Shown: positions 28,491 to 37,658, numbered from the stretch's first letter. The stretch is 64,000 nt of DNA from Microbulbifer variabilis (GCF_023716485.1 NZ_CP092418.1:3021001-3085000); one strand, 5' to 3'. Numbers and translations: made by a program. The notes: generated by a model not told the origin, from the sequence alone.

Positions 28491-29333
28491 CTATTTCATC
28501 AATTTTAGAAGCTCTTGAGCAACAGCAATGGAGGATTTGTTGTTCTGGCCTGTTACCAGTTCACGATCAACAACTACATGCGGCTGCCAATCTTCTTTGC
28601 TACGGGAGTAATTACCACCGGCATTGGTGAGTGCATTTTGAGGCCAGTAGAACAGCTCATCACCACCTAAGTAGTATTGAGTAGCTACAGCTTCTTCTGA
28701 GTTACTAAAAGAGGTCATTTTGTAACCGTCATATACCCAGCCCTTGGCAGCTTTAGCTTTCTTACCGGCTTTCATTTGGGTTTCAAATTCAGAGCTGTTA
28801 GGCAAAGCGGACAACAGCGCAACTGGGCCATGACACACTAAACCGGTAGGCTTGGACTCAGCGTTAAAATGACGTAAGAAGCTGCCCAATTGATCATTGG
28901 ATACCAGGTCACCTAAAGGTGCATGACCTCCAGGTACAAACAGCGCATCAAAATTCTCTATACCGATTTGCTCAATACGAGCAAAGCTAACTACTGGGCT
29001 GTGATCTTTGTCAGTCAGCATTAGCTGGTTGAGTAAAGCTTTATGGGCATTGTAGTTTTCTTGACTAGTATCTAAGAAATGGTCAGCCGTGTCTGAGACC
29101 GGGTCCAATGTCGGCGCCAGCCCCATCGGGGTAGCGAATGTTATTGTGTGGCCAGCTTCCATCATCAACTTGACCGGCTCCATAAGCTCATTCAAATAGA
29201 AGCCCGTTTTGTAGTCACTACCACCCTTCAGCTTCATTTCTGATACATCTGACATCACAACCAGAACGTTATCTGCCACCGCCAGTGGGCTGACTAGCAA
29301 TGCTGCCATCGCAAGCAGTTTCTTCAAGTTCAT
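28491..29333 (-). CDS. Exported DJ-1/PfpI-family protein (Hsp31-like)
   Basis: 280 aa from the ATG at 29333 (GAGGA 7 bases upstream; a GTG two codons earlier is possible). Signal peptide about 1-20 (LLAMAALLVSPLAVA). The class I glutamine-amidotransferase-like fold shows the nucleophile elbow GLVCHGPVALL with C167 and H168, and FVPGGHAPLGDL before it. The layout matches Hsp31/YDR533C-type proteins, which act as glyoxalases or chaperone-like holdases, but these are usually cytosolic; here the protein is exported. It is divergent from a LysR gene 126 bp away, which probably regulates it. Confidence 0.87.
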   Translation of the reverse strand: MNLKKLLAMAALLVSPLAVADNVLVVMSDVSEMKLKGGSDYKTGFYLNELMEPVKLMMEAGHTITFATPMGLAPTLDPVSDTADHFLDTSQENYNAHKALLNQLMLTDKDHSPVVSFARIEQIGIENFDALFVPGGHAPLGDLVSNDQLGSFLRHFNAESKPTGLVCHGPVALLSALPNSSEFETQMKAGKKAKAAKGWVYDGYKMTSFSNSEEAVATQYYLGGDELFYWPQNALTNAGGNYSRSKEDWQPHVVVDRELVTGQNNKSSIAVAQELLKLMK

Positions 29334-29414
29334 AATCACTTCCTCGAAATTAGGGTTGAATCAATTGAAGTGGCGACAGAATAGGACCCCAGGCTTCATT
29401 ACTGAAATTAATTA

Positions 29415-29427
29415 ACCTAATATAGGT
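29415..29427. promoter_or_regulatory. Candidate LysR operator between the divergent genes
   Basis: ACCTA-ATA-TAGGT is a 13-bp interrupted palindrome in the 126-bp gap between the DJ-1 and LysR genes. Its size fits the T-N11-A core idea loosely. Supported only by position and symmetry. Confidence 0.35.
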
Positions 29428-29459
29428 ATGAGCATAACTAATGGCTGAGACTGGTTAGA

Positions 29460-30371
29460 ATGGGCAATATTTCGGACATTGAGCTGAACCAACTAAGGCT
29501 CCTGCAGATTATATTTGAGACCCGAAACCTGACCCGGGCTGGTGAGCGTGCAGGGCTAACGCAGTCTGCGGTAAGCCATACGCTGAAGAAACTCCGCCAC
29601 AGTTTTGATGACTCACTAGTCATCAGGCAAGGCAATCAACTGGTACTGACTCCAAGGGCTGAGTCCCTACAGACACCGTTAAGTCGCTGGCTAAGTGATT
29701 TTGAGCGGAATATTTTAAATCAAGAAGAATTCAATCCTGAAAGTACGCAACGCACTTTTTATATCGCAACGAGCGACCTGGTGGAGCAAAGTATCGCCCC
29801 CCCCCTAATAGCATTACTGCAAAAAGACGCTCCGAGAGTTCAGGTTATTTTTATAAAGTTAGATAAGCACAGGATCGCCAACCAAATTGAGAGTGGTGAG
29901 GCGGATCTTTCTATCAGTGTTATGGAATCAAGTCATCCAAGCCTGATAGTAAAAACCTTGTATAAAGATTCTTTTGTCTCAGCGGTAAGAAATAATCATC
30001 CATTTTTGAAAGACAAGAAAAATGTTCATAGTTTTTGTCAATATCCGCATATTATGGCAGGCACGGGGAGAGATAACCGCGGAACAGTTGACAAGGCACT
30101 AGAAGAAATTGGCTTATCCAGAAATGTTCAATTTAAAGTAGCGAATTTTTCCAGTGCGCCCTACATTGTAGAATGCAGTGACGGAATCCTCACCGCACCA
30201 AGAAAATTTATCCAGTCTATTGCCGGCAAATTCAATATTGTGCATTTTACTCCACCTGTCACCCTCCCCCAATACTCTATGAAAGCCTATTGGAACTTAA
30301 AAAATAAGGATGATCCGGCAAATAAATGGTTGAGGGAAAAGATCGTGGAAGTTGCTCGTATTGAATACTAG
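29460..30371 (+). CDS. LysR-family transcriptional regulator
   Basis: 303 aa. The N-terminal winged HTH is canonical: LNQLRLLQIIFETRNLTRAGERAGLTQSAVSHTLKKLR (given as the RNLTRAGERAGLTQSAVSHTL core, about 22-42). The periplasmic-binding-like effector domain spans about 90-300, with YIATSDLVEQ opening the first subdomain. It belongs with the NodD/LinR/PcpR-like branch by this opening. It is divergent from the exported DJ-1 gene and the two SDR genes beyond it, a typical LysR arrangement, so an aldehyde or other reactive compound is a reasonable effector guess. Confidence 0.92.
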   Translation: MGNISDIELNQLRLLQIIFETRNLTRAGERAGLTQSAVSHTLKKLRHSFDDSLVIRQGNQLVLTPRAESLQTPLSRWLSDFERNILNQEEFNPESTQRTFYIATSDLVEQSIAPPLIALLQKDAPRVQVIFIKLDKHRIANQIESGEADLSISVMESSHPSLIVKTLYKDSFVSAVRNNHPFLKDKKNVHSFCQYPHIMAGTGRDNRGTVDKALEEIGLSRNVQFKVANFSSAPYIVECSDGILTAPRKFIQSIAGKFNIVHFTPPVTLPQYSMKAYWNLKNKDDPANKWLREKIVEVARIEY

Positions 30372-30470
30372 TTTCAAGTGAGTTTAGTTTTAACTATCTT
30401 AATTAGCGCATCAAGTATCGATGCTTTATTATGTGTGGCTACAATCAGTGAAACCTCTCAAATCTTTAGT

Positions 30471-30731
30471 TTATAAATTGATATCGTTATCAAGAGGCCG
30501 CCGAGAACCTTTTGGAGGCCCCCACCTTACACACACATCACCTTCCTCCAGGGTACCTTTCAGAATATCACACCTGATTTTAGGGGTCGTTATTTGCTGT
30601 CTGCAATTCTCTAGTGACCTATCCGGATAGGAATCTCTGCAGTATTCAGCAAGTAACTCACTTGCTTTTTCCGGTCTGGAAAAATAGACAACACCGACTA
30701 TCAATATCATAACTACCACTACAACTTTCAT
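30471..30731 (-). CDS. Small single-pass membrane or secreted protein, unknown
   Basis: 86 aa. The N-terminus (VVVVVMILIVGVVYF) is a strong hydrophobic segment with little positive charge after it, so a membrane anchor or uncleaved signal. The rest has four cysteines (C31, C43, C54, C67) spaced for two disulfides and a basic C-terminus. No family recognised. No clear Shine-Dalgarno precedes the ATG. It ends 100 bases past the LysR gene, convergent with it. Confidence 0.45.
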   Translation of the reverse strand: MKVVVVVMILIVGVVYFSRPEKASELLAEYCRDSYPDRSLENCRQQITTPKIRCDILKGTLEEGDVCVRWGPPKGSRRPLDNDINL

Positions 30732-31303
30732 AAATTAGGTCTTTAGAATATTGAGACTACAAATATTTCCGCTTGTGGATTGATTTTCAAATGCATAAAC
30801 CAGCTGGAATATTTGTGCTAGATATCGATATCTATGCAGTAATGAGTACTCACCAACGTATCGCACTCTATATCGACAACGAGATAGTACTGAATATGTC
30901 AGGCACCCAGCCAAGACACTTTGAGATTCGAATTCCACAGTTACTGGTGATTTCTCTCCCAACTAGATCGCCCCCTGTCAGTACTACCTATTGATTTTCC
31001 CACTTGGAATTGAACATATCCGAGATTGCTCAAAGCTCTGTACACGTCATCTCTAGTTGGAGACCATCCAAACAGAGAGGATTCATATCATAATACTTTT
31101 TTAGACCCCAAGAGTTGCGTGTTCTCTAAATTTTTCAAGATCCTCGCTCAAAAAAGGTTCAGTGGAAAATATATTAAGTACTGCACAGAAAAGTAAATGA
31201 AGGAAACTAGAATGATCCCCCAAATTTACCTTTTCAACACTGTGAAGTGGTCCACAAGTTCCCACATTGCATTCGATTTAAATAATGAATCTTCGAGCAG
31301 ACT
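30732..31303. other. Intergenic stretch without convincing gene
   Basis: Open frames on both strands (for example 30773-30994 plus) overlap each other, lack ribosome sites and match no family. No terminator or repeat stands out. Confidence 0.45.
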
Positions 31304-33481
31304 ATGGATAAGCTATTTAGCAAGAAAGTTTTGGTATTGGCACTTACTATTGTATTGGCCTCATGCAGCGGCGGTGGAGGCTCCTCTTCGGATTCCGACC
31401 CAGCCCCATCCACAGGGGGAGATGGTAGTGGCCAGGGATCTGGAAGTGGTACGGGCGGCAGTGGATCAGGTAGCACTACACCACTTCCAGACAATGAACC
31501 CGGTACAGTGACTGTTGGCGATATTGAAACTGCAGACTTGGGATTTGCCCGAATCACTTCTCGGGATATCACCTTACCGAATGGCCAACCCAATGCCCAA
31601 GAGGTTCACGGGCTCCCACACTATATTGCCAGAACAGACAGCACCCAGGACGACACCCTAAAGTCGGTCCCCATGCGAAGTTACACAGCTGCTTGCGCAA
31701 CTGACACCGACAAACCTCGAATGTTTGTTTCTAAGACCCTAAGCGAGGGTAGTGGAGATGATGAAGTCACTTATGGCACTGTTTATGAACTGCAATATAA
31801 CCCAGAGACTTCAAGCTTCGATCAAACCGGTAACACAACGATACTAAAACAATGCTACGAGTCGCACGGTATTGCGGCCAGCTCAGATTGCTCCCGGGTT
31901 GCGGTCTTGTGCAACACGGAATACCAAGCCAACAAGCGCTATGAGGTGCAGGGTGACTTAGTAGAGCAATACGGTAGCGATTCGATGAAAATGGAAGATA
32001 ACATCAGCCCTATCGATGCCCGTATTGAAAGAGACATCGGCCTGATGATTTCAACCAATCATAGTCAGTACATCGGCTACTTTACTGATCATGCCACCCT
32101 AACATTTGAGGACTTCCTCCCAGGGCTTAAGGCTAAATTCCCAGAGACCGATTTTGGTGATTCTCCATCCTTTAAGACCATTAAAGGAAAAGAGATGCAA
32201 GAGGAGATGGCTTATATCGTCGATCAGCTCTCTGAAGCCGACTATAACGCGATGGTCGAGTACATTCGTGAGAGAGGTTATAAATATAACGACCAGATCT
32301 GGCTCATGGAGTGGGACGATCAACCACTCAGTGAAAAGCCTGCGGCCTATGTTGTAAACAAGATGCACGGTGGTGGCCATGCCGGAGCCCAGGAGCTTAT
32401 CTATGTGGACAATGATAGCCAAGGCCGCACCAGCTATGCCTTCTCCGTAACAGCGCGAGTATTTGATGGCAGCTATGGTGGCTCCCACTACTCTGCAGGA
32501 ATGACGGTTATTGATCGAGATAACTGGTCCCTAAACATGAGTGGAAGTAATAATAGAGGTTGGTATTGGCTTTGTGGCTATGGCCACGTATTAAACATTC
32601 GCGCCTTCTATAATCCAGGTAATGAAAGGTATGGAGCAATTTGTACCAGCGATGGCGGAAAATATAATCAGTCTCGCGGGTTAAACACTATTGCGATCAA
32701 AATGGAGGATACTTCCTCTACCAGTAGATTTGAAGGAAGTTACAATTACCTTGTTCCCTCCGACAATGCATTCTTCTCCAATGGCGGTGGGCACACGGTA
32801 GTGCCGGTTGATAAAGACACAAATCTATCGCTTATCGTCTCCCCCAAGTATATTGATGACGAGGAAATGAATCGCTTCCTACAAAGTGAATACGGCATTG
32901 ATACAAGTAGTGGCGGCCCCTTTGATGAGCAGTGTTCAGATAGTACGAATTGCTTCTTCTCCTATATGTCAAGCAACAGCAACCCAACCATCTCCAGGCA
33001 GGGCCTACGCGGAGGTGATGCCCTGGACGCCTCTTCTTTAACCCGTATTGGTATCGCCAAAGTCGATGGTAACGGCAGTATCGAGGGGCAAGGCTTTAAA
33101 TGGCTGGTAGAAGAGCCCGACTGTCAAATCAGTGATCCTCAACTTATTGATTTGAAAAATGGTCGCTACCTGTTTGGCTACGCACAATTTCAGTGTATCT
33201 CTGATAACCTATCGTACAACCGAAGTTCAGCGAAGAATGGCGCAATGCGTATGCTGGTCCCCAAGGCCTATTATGTTATGGAGATTGACGCAGACCTCAA
33301 TGTATTAGAAGGGCCAGTAAAACTAACCAAGTTTGGTTGGGGTGGCCTGGATGAACCCATTTTCCTTGGCAACGGTAAAGTAGCTTGGTCATACATCAAG
33401 AACCCCACCTATGATAATTACGGTGGCGGCAAGCAGAATATTTGGCAAGCGATGATTTACCATTCAAACAGTGTCAATTAA
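31304..33481 (+). CDS. Large surface lipoprotein with Ser/Gly linker, unknown function
   Basis: 725 aa. Lipoprotein signal with lipobox LASC (modified C21), then a Gly/Ser/Asp/Thr-rich linker about 22-62 of the kind that tethers surface proteins in Cellvibrio- and Saccharophagus-type bacteria. The globular part (about 70-725) repeats short blocks around HGGGHAGAQE, GGGHTVVPVD and GNGKVAWSYI and has several cysteine pairs, suggesting an extracellular beta-propeller-like architecture. No catalytic signature is recognised. It is monocistronic with a perfect terminator. Codon use is like the flanking AT-moderate genes. Confidence 0.75.
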   Translation: MDKLFSKKVLVLALTIVLASCSGGGGSSSDSDPAPSTGGDGSGQGSGSGTGGSGSGSTTPLPDNEPGTVTVGDIETADLGFARITSRDITLPNGQPNAQEVHGLPHYIARTDSTQDDTLKSVPMRSYTAACATDTDKPRMFVSKTLSEGSGDDEVTYGTVYELQYNPETSSFDQTGNTTILKQCYESHGIAASSDCSRVAVLCNTEYQANKRYEVQGDLVEQYGSDSMKMEDNISPIDARIERDIGLMISTNHSQYIGYFTDHATLTFEDFLPGLKAKFPETDFGDSPSFKTIKGKEMQEEMAYIVDQLSEADYNAMVEYIRERGYKYNDQIWLMEWDDQPLSEKPAAYVVNKMHGGGHAGAQELIYVDNDSQGRTSYAFSVTARVFDGSYGGSHYSAGMTVIDRDNWSLNMSGSNNRGWYWLCGYGHVLNIRAFYNPGNERYGAICTSDGGKYNQSRGLNTIAIKMEDTSSTSRFEGSYNYLVPSDNAFFSNGGGHTVVPVDKDTNLSLIVSPKYIDDEEMNRFLQSEYGIDTSSGGPFDEQCSDSTNCFFSYMSSNSNPTISRQGLRGGDALDASSLTRIGIAKVDGNGSIEGQGFKWLVEEPDCQISDPQLIDLKNGRYLFGYAQFQCISDNLSYNRSSAKNGAMRMLVPKAYYVMEIDADLNVLEGPVKLTKFGWGGLDEPIFLGNGKVAWSYIKNPTYDNYGGGKQNIWQAMIYHSNSVN

Positions 33482-33511
33482 TCTAGTTATTGAGCGATCA
33501 TTATCGTGTTA

Positions 33512-33540
33512 AAAAATGGAGAGCCTTGCTCTCCATTTTT
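33512..33540. terminator. Bidirectional rho-independent terminator
   Basis: AAAAATGGAGAGC (33512-33524) pairs with GCTCTCCATTTTT (33528-33540) around a CTT loop. A-run on the left and T-run on the right let it serve both the lipoprotein gene and the convergent SulP gene. Confidence 0.92.
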
Positions 33541-33578
33541 AATGAACAACAACCTAAGTAGTTTCAAAGTAGTTAAGG

Positions 33579-35291
33579 TTAATACTCCGCAACAGAAGAA
33601 AATGCTTGGTACTGACTCAAGAATATACCTCCAGATAATTTCTGCAGAAAACTACTTCTCTCCAGGCAATCCATCACAGGCCCCTTAACTTCCGATAGAT
33701 GCAGTTGAATTTCTCTGTCCAATAGATTGCTATTAATAGACTCAAGTACCTCCAGGGCACTCCAATCTATTTCATTCACTGCGCTGCACATCAGAATGAC
33801 ATGTTTTACCTGTGAGTTATTGGCAAGGCCGGTATAGATACGGTCTTCCAATACGCCGATATTGGAGAAGATTAAGCGACCATCTACGCGGAAGGTGAGA
33901 ATCTCGGGAACGGTTTTTACCTGGTGCCGGTGAATATTACGGAAGTGCTCGGTACCCTCCACCAGGCCCACTTCGGCGATATGGGGTTTGGAAGCACGAT
34001 AGATAAACAATAATAAGGATGCACCAACACCACAAGCTACACCGGGTTCGACGCCCATTAGCAGGGTAACGGCAATTGTTAGGGTAACGGCAATAAAGTC
34101 TGCTTTAGCAAAGTGCCAGGTTTTACGCAGGATGGAGAAATCCACCAGGGAGAGAACCGCAACAATAATGGTGGCGGCTAGTGTGGTTTTCGGTAAGTAA
34201 TATAGAAAAGGAGTTAAAAAGAGTGCAGCCAGGGCGATACCCAATGCGGTAAACAGGCTGGCAAATTGTGTCTGCGCCCCCGCTGCATCATTCACCACCG
34301 AGCGGGAGAAACCACCGCTCACCGGGAAACCGCCAGAAATGCCTGAGCTTATATTGGCCATCCCTAGGGCAACCAATTCCTGGTTGCTATCAATTCTTTG
34401 CCTGCGCTTGGCGGCCAAGGTTTTGGCCACCGATATAGATTCTACATAGCCAATAATGGCAATCATTAGTGCGGGCACAAATAAAGATTGCAGCAGCGGC
34501 AGTGAGGGGTGCGGCAGTGATAGGGGCGGTAACCCAGCAGGAATAGCGCCTACCAAGGCCACTTGATGTGCTTCAAAATTTATGGAGATGGATAAGACGA
34601 TAGTTACCAGTACACCCACTACTGGGGCCGCCTTGGCAAACAGCTCGGCATTGCTGCTAGACAAGCCCATTTTCTCCAGCCATTTTGCAGCAAGGGCCCT
34701 ACTCCAGTAGAGAAAAATCAGCACCCCTACTCCGGTGATCAAAGCAAGGCTATTGATACTGTTCAGGTTCTGCCATAGTGATAGCAGCAGCTCCGGTGCG
34801 GTATCACCCTGGGCGGCCACCCCCAATAAATGCCGCAACTGGCTGAGGGCTATCAGTAATGCCGAAGCCGTAATAAAACCAGAGATCACCGGGTGGGAGA
34901 GAAAGTTCGCCAGCATGCCGAGGCGTAATGTACCCAGCAGAAAAAGTATTCCCCCGGAAAGCAGTGCCAGCGCGGCGGCAGCGCTCAGATAGTCCACCTC
35001 GCCCGTGGCGGTGACCTCTCCCAGGGCGGCGGCGCTCATCAGTGAGATCACCGCGACCGGCCCCACAGACAAAGTACTACTGGAACCAAAAATACCGTAA
35101 ACCACCAGCGGTACCATGCTCGCATAGAGGCCGACTTCCGCCGGCAGGCCCGCCAGCAGGGCATAGGCAAGAGATTGGGGAATCAGTAGCACTGTGACAA
35201 TTGCGGCGGCGAGCAGATCGCGGTTTAAGGTGCGGCGGTTATAGGATTGAAAAGTAGTGAGGATGGGAAACCATCGGGAGAGTTGCTGCAT
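33579..35291 (-). CDS. SulP-family anion permease with STAS domain (copy 1)
   Basis: 570 aa. The N-terminal part opens with the SulP signature (LIPQSLAYALLAGLPAEVGLYAS split as IPQSLAYALLAGLP..GLYAS), followed by about 10-12 hydrophobic segments to residue 430. A cytoplasmic STAS domain (about 450-560) ends with a LSEVKGPV stretch. SulP carriers move sulfate, bicarbonate or other anions with H+ or Na+. It is on the same strand as the DUF442 and persulfide-dioxygenase genes, so export or uptake of the oxidised sulfur product is likely. A paralogue with the same STAS ending lies at 38203 on the other arm of the locus. Confidence 0.93.
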   Translation of the reverse strand: MQQLSRWFPILTTFQSYNRRTLNRDLLAAAIVTVLLIPQSLAYALLAGLPAEVGLYASMVPLVVYGIFGSSSTLSVGPVAVISLMSAAALGEVTATGEVDYLSAAAALALLSGGILFLLGTLRLGMLANFLSHPVISGFITASALLIALSQLRHLLGVAAQGDTAPELLLSLWQNLNSINSLALITGVGVLIFLYWSRALAAKWLEKMGLSSSNAELFAKAAPVVGVLVTIVLSISINFEAHQVALVGAIPAGLPPLSLPHPSLPLLQSLFVPALMIAIIGYVESISVAKTLAAKRRQRIDSNQELVALGMANISSGISGGFPVSGGFSRSVVNDAAGAQTQFASLFTALGIALAALFLTPFLYYLPKTTLAATIIVAVLSLVDFSILRKTWHFAKADFIAVTLTIAVTLLMGVEPGVACGVGASLLLFIYRASKPHIAEVGLVEGTEHFRNIHRHQVKTVPEILTFRVDGRLIFSNIGVLEDRIYTGLANNSQVKHVILMCSAVNEIDWSALEVLESINSNLLDREIQLHLSEVKGPVMDCLERSSFLQKLSGGIFLSQYQAFSSVAEY

Positions 35292-35371
35292 AACCTTGGT
35301 TCACCTTCCACTCTGTTGTTTAACAACGCCGGTATCTCCCGCTTTATCACGGCACATCACGGGCATTTAAC

Positions 35372-35399
35372 TGCGGCACACTTTCACAACTGTGCCGCA
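35372..35399 (-). terminator. 9-bp hairpin between DUF442 and SulP genes
   Basis: TGCGGCACA (35372-35380) and TGTGCCGCA (35391-35399) form a perfect GC-rich stem without a T-run. It could partly end transcripts after the DUF442 gene or shield its 3' end from decay. Confidence 0.5.
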
Positions 35400-35438
35400 A
35401 TTCTGGGTATGACCTAGCCGGCCATTGAAATGTCTTTA

Positions 35439-35852
35439 TTAGGGCTCAATAGCAACCAGCGCGGCACTGACATCGAAGCCGGCCATCTGCGCTTGGCCGA
35501 ACAAATGTTTTTTATCTGCGCCCATTAAAACTTTGGCGCCAGCCCACACCTGGCTGGAACGATTGCCGGTACGACAAAATGCATGGATTTTTTCGCCGCC
35601 CTGCAATACATCACGAAAGGCCTCACAGTGTTCCCGCGTCATTCGCCCACGGGTAAAAGGGATCGCAATAAAACGCAAGCCGGCGTCCTGGGCGGCCCGC
35701 TCCATAGCTTTGTAACTGGGGTGTACTTCACTCTCCCCCTCCGGGCAATTGCAAACCACCACCTGTACACCACTCTGTGCCAACGGTGCCATTGCCTCAC
35801 AGGTAATATGTTCAGAAACACTCACCTGTTCATCTAACTTTTTAATATTCAT
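35439..35852 (-). CDS. DUF442/TIGR01244-type sulfur transferase or phosphatase-like protein
   Basis: 137 aa with the protein-tyrosine-phosphatase-like P-loop HAFCRTGNRSS (C93 to R98, CX4R). This compact family occurs next to, or fused with, persulfide dioxygenases (Blh) in BigR regulons and is thought to move sulfane sulfur or act as a rhodanese-like partner. Two further cysteines in VVVCNCPEGE (C34, C36) could take part. It is 65 bases downstream of the dioxygenase gene, on the same strand, so the two are co-transcribed. Confidence 0.88.
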   Translation of the reverse strand: MNIKKLDEQVSVSEHITCEAMAPLAQSGVQVVVCNCPEGESEVHPSYKAMERAAQDAGLRFIAIPFTRGRMTREHCEAFRDVLQGGEKIHAFCRTGNRSSQVWAGAKVLMGADKKHLFGQAQMAGFDVSAALVAIEP

Positions 35853-35917
35853 AGTCGTCTCGAAATGACAGCAGTCCTCATTAAAATAGAACTACAGCGC
35901 TGGGATTAACTGGTTTT

Positions 35918-36796
35918 TTACAGCTGATTCAGCGGCACTTTTAAATAAACAGTGCCATTGGATTCCGCCGGGGGAAGTTGCCCTGCACGGATGTTGACCT
36001 GCACCGAGGGAATAATCAGCCGCGGCATAGGCAGACTGGCATCGCGCTTTTTACGGATTGCCACAAATTCGCTTTCACTAATGCCGTCGCGCAGGTGGAT
36101 ATTCTCGCGGCGCTGAGCACCCACCGTGGTTTCACACTGATAGTCCCGCTCGTCTTGCGGCGGGTAATCGTGACACATGAACATGCGGGTTTCGTCCGGC
36201 AGAGATAATATTTTTTTCACCGACAAATACAACTGCGCGGCATCGCCACCGGGAAAATCACAGCGGGCACTGCCCACGTCGGGCATAAACAGGGTGTCCC
36301 CCACAAATAGGGCATCGCCGATCAGCCAGGCCATATCCGCCGGCGTGTGGCCGGGACTATAAATCACCCGCGCCTCTAGTGCCCCCACCTGAAAAGTTTC
36401 ACCATCTTTGAATAGGTGATCGAACTGACTGCCATCGGCAAGGAACTCCCGCTCCAAATTAAAGACCTCACGAAAAATCTTCTGTACCTGGCAAATCTGC
36501 TCACCAATGGCGATGCGCCCGCCCAATTGCTCCCGTAGGAAAGGGGCTGCAGAGAGATGGTCGGCATGGGCGTGGGTTTCCAGTATCCATTCCAGGGTGA
36601 GGTTCTTTTCGCGGATAAACGACACTATCGCCTGAGCACCCTTACTGCTGGTGCGCCCAGATGCCGCGTTAAAGTTAAGCACGGCATCCACCACCGCGGC
36701 CGAGCCGCCGTCCCTGTCATACACCACATAACTCCAGGTTTCGGTCTCCTTGTCCAGGAATGGCTGCACCTGGGTGCCTTGCTCTAACTGCGACAT
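35918..36796 (-). CDS. Persulfide dioxygenase-like MBL-fold protein (ETHE1/Blh type)
   Basis: 292 aa from the ATG at 36796, which has GGAGGGC upstream; a longer start at 36835 lacks one. Metallo-beta-lactamase fold with T-H75-A-H77-A-D79-H80, a second metal ligand in YSPGHTPADM and VGDTLFMPDVGSARCDFPGG, the signature of ETHE1/Blh persulfide dioxygenases that oxidise glutathione persulfide to sulfite. The C-terminal VQVNIRAGQLPPAE..GTVYLKVPLN is the Blh ending. First gene of the minus-strand arm, divergent from the BigR-like repressor, with a palindromic operator in the 97-bp gap. Confidence 0.93.
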   Translation of the reverse strand: MSQLEQGTQVQPFLDKETETWSYVVYDRDGGSAAVVDAVLNFNAASGRTSSKGAQAIVSFIREKNLTLEWILETHAHADHLSAAPFLREQLGGRIAIGEQICQVQKIFREVFNLEREFLADGSQFDHLFKDGETFQVGALEARVIYSPGHTPADMAWLIGDALFVGDTLFMPDVGSARCDFPGGDAAQLYLSVKKILSLPDETRMFMCHDYPPQDERDYQCETTVGAQRRENIHLRDGISESEFVAIRKKRDASLPMPRLIIPSVQVNIRAGQLPPAESNGTVYLKVPLNQL

Positions 36797-36839
36797 TTTA
36801 TGCCCTCCAAATTTCACTACCAGAACAATATACATTTTG

Positions 36840-36863
36840 ATAATATATAAAACAATATATTAT
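36840..36863. promoter_or_regulatory. AT-rich palindromic operator of the sulfide/persulfide locus
   Basis: ATAATATAT (36840-36848) and ATATATTAT (36855-36863) are perfect arms around AAAACA. It lies between the divergent dioxygenase and ArsR genes. BigR/SqrR-type repressors bind AT-rich palindromes in this place, so this is the probable shared operator. Confidence 0.65.
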
Positions 36864-36893
36864 TGATCTGTAAATTATTGCCAGGCCAAGTTC

Positions 36894-37208
36894 ATGCCCG
36901 ATACCACAAACCTCGACTTAGACAAGATGCGTGATTCCGCCGGCCAAGCCGCGGCCATGCTGCGCTCCCTGGCCAACCAAGACCGCTTGCTGCTGCTGTG
37001 CCAGCTCAGCCAGGAAGAACTAAATGTAGGCGAACTTGAGGAGCGTCTGGGGCTTCGCCAACCCAGTCTTTCCCAACAGTTGGGGGTCCTGCGCCGCGAG
37101 GGGCTGGTAGATACCCGTCGGGAGGGCAAACACGTCTATTACCGGGTAGCCGATCCACGGGTAATGGCCCTTTTACAAACCCTCTACCAACTCTACTGCG
37201 CGGAGTAA
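36894..37208 (+). CDS. bigR: BigR-type ArsR-family persulfide-responsive repressor
   Basis: 104 aa winged helix. The segments VGELEERLGLRQPSLSQQLGVLRREGLV and a final LYQLYCAE closely follow Xylella/Agrobacterium BigR. The two cysteines that define that group are present: C36 (LLLLCQL, helix 2) and C102 (near the C-terminus), which form a di- or tetrasulfide bridge on exposure to persulfide and release DNA. No arsenic-type CxC metal site exists. It should repress both arms of the locus through the palindrome at 36840-36863. The next gene starts 4 bases after its stop. Confidence 0.9.
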   Translation: MPDTTNLDLDKMRDSAGQAAAMLRSLANQDRLLLLCQLSQEELNVGELEERLGLRQPSLSQQLGVLRREGLVDTRREGKHVYYRVADPRVMALLQTLYQLYCAE

Positions 37209-37212
37209 CCCC

Positions 37213-37644
37213 ATGACCATCGACTGGACTGCTTTCACCCCAGCCACAGCACTCGCCGGCGGCGCTCTTATCGGCCTAGCCAGCATTCTGTTACTGATGT
37301 TTAACGGCCGCATCGCCGGTATCTCTGGCGTTTTGGGCGGCCTGCTGGAGGGCAACCCCGGTATCGGCTGGCGCCTGGCTTTTGTTATCGGATTGTTGGC
37401 TGCGCCGCTGGCCTGGCAATTATTTTTTGTCCTGCCACCCATAGAAATTGAAGCCGGCTACCCCACCCTAATCGCAGCCGGTCTACTGGTGGGCTTTGGC
37501 ACTCGCTTGGGCTCCGGCTGCACCAGCGGCCACGGAGTTTGTGGTCTTTCCCGCCTCTCCCAGCGCTCTCTGGTCGCCACGCTGGTATTTATGGCTGCGG
37601 GTTTTGTCACTGTTTACGTTGTACGCCACCTGCTGGCCGCTTAA
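37213..37644 (+). CDS. YeeE/YedE-type half transporter, PmpA-like
   Basis: 143 aa, four or so membrane spans, with the hallmark GSGCTSGHGVCG (about 96-107), whose cysteines in YeeE act in thiosulfate uptake. Small split forms (PmpA/PmpB) are typical of BigR operons. GGAG 6 bases before the ATG overlaps the end of the repressor gene, so they are one transcript. The role is inferred: passage of a reduced sulfur species across the inner membrane. Confidence 0.9.
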   Translation: MTIDWTAFTPATALAGGALIGLASILLLMFNGRIAGISGVLGGLLEGNPGIGWRLAFVIGLLAAPLAWQLFFVLPPIEIEAGYPTLIAAGLLVGFGTRLGSGCTSGHGVCGLSRLSQRSLVATLVFMAAGFVTVYVVRHLLAA

Positions 37645-37658
37645 GCGAGGATCGAATT

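Noticed and set aside
30773-30994. 73-codon plus-strand frame opposite a 75-codon minus frame
   Set aside because: Two mutually antisense frames, neither with start signals.
36894-37208. Arsenic- or metal-sensing ArsR
   Set aside because: No CxC metal site; the cysteine pair C36/C102 and the sequence match the BigR persulfide group.
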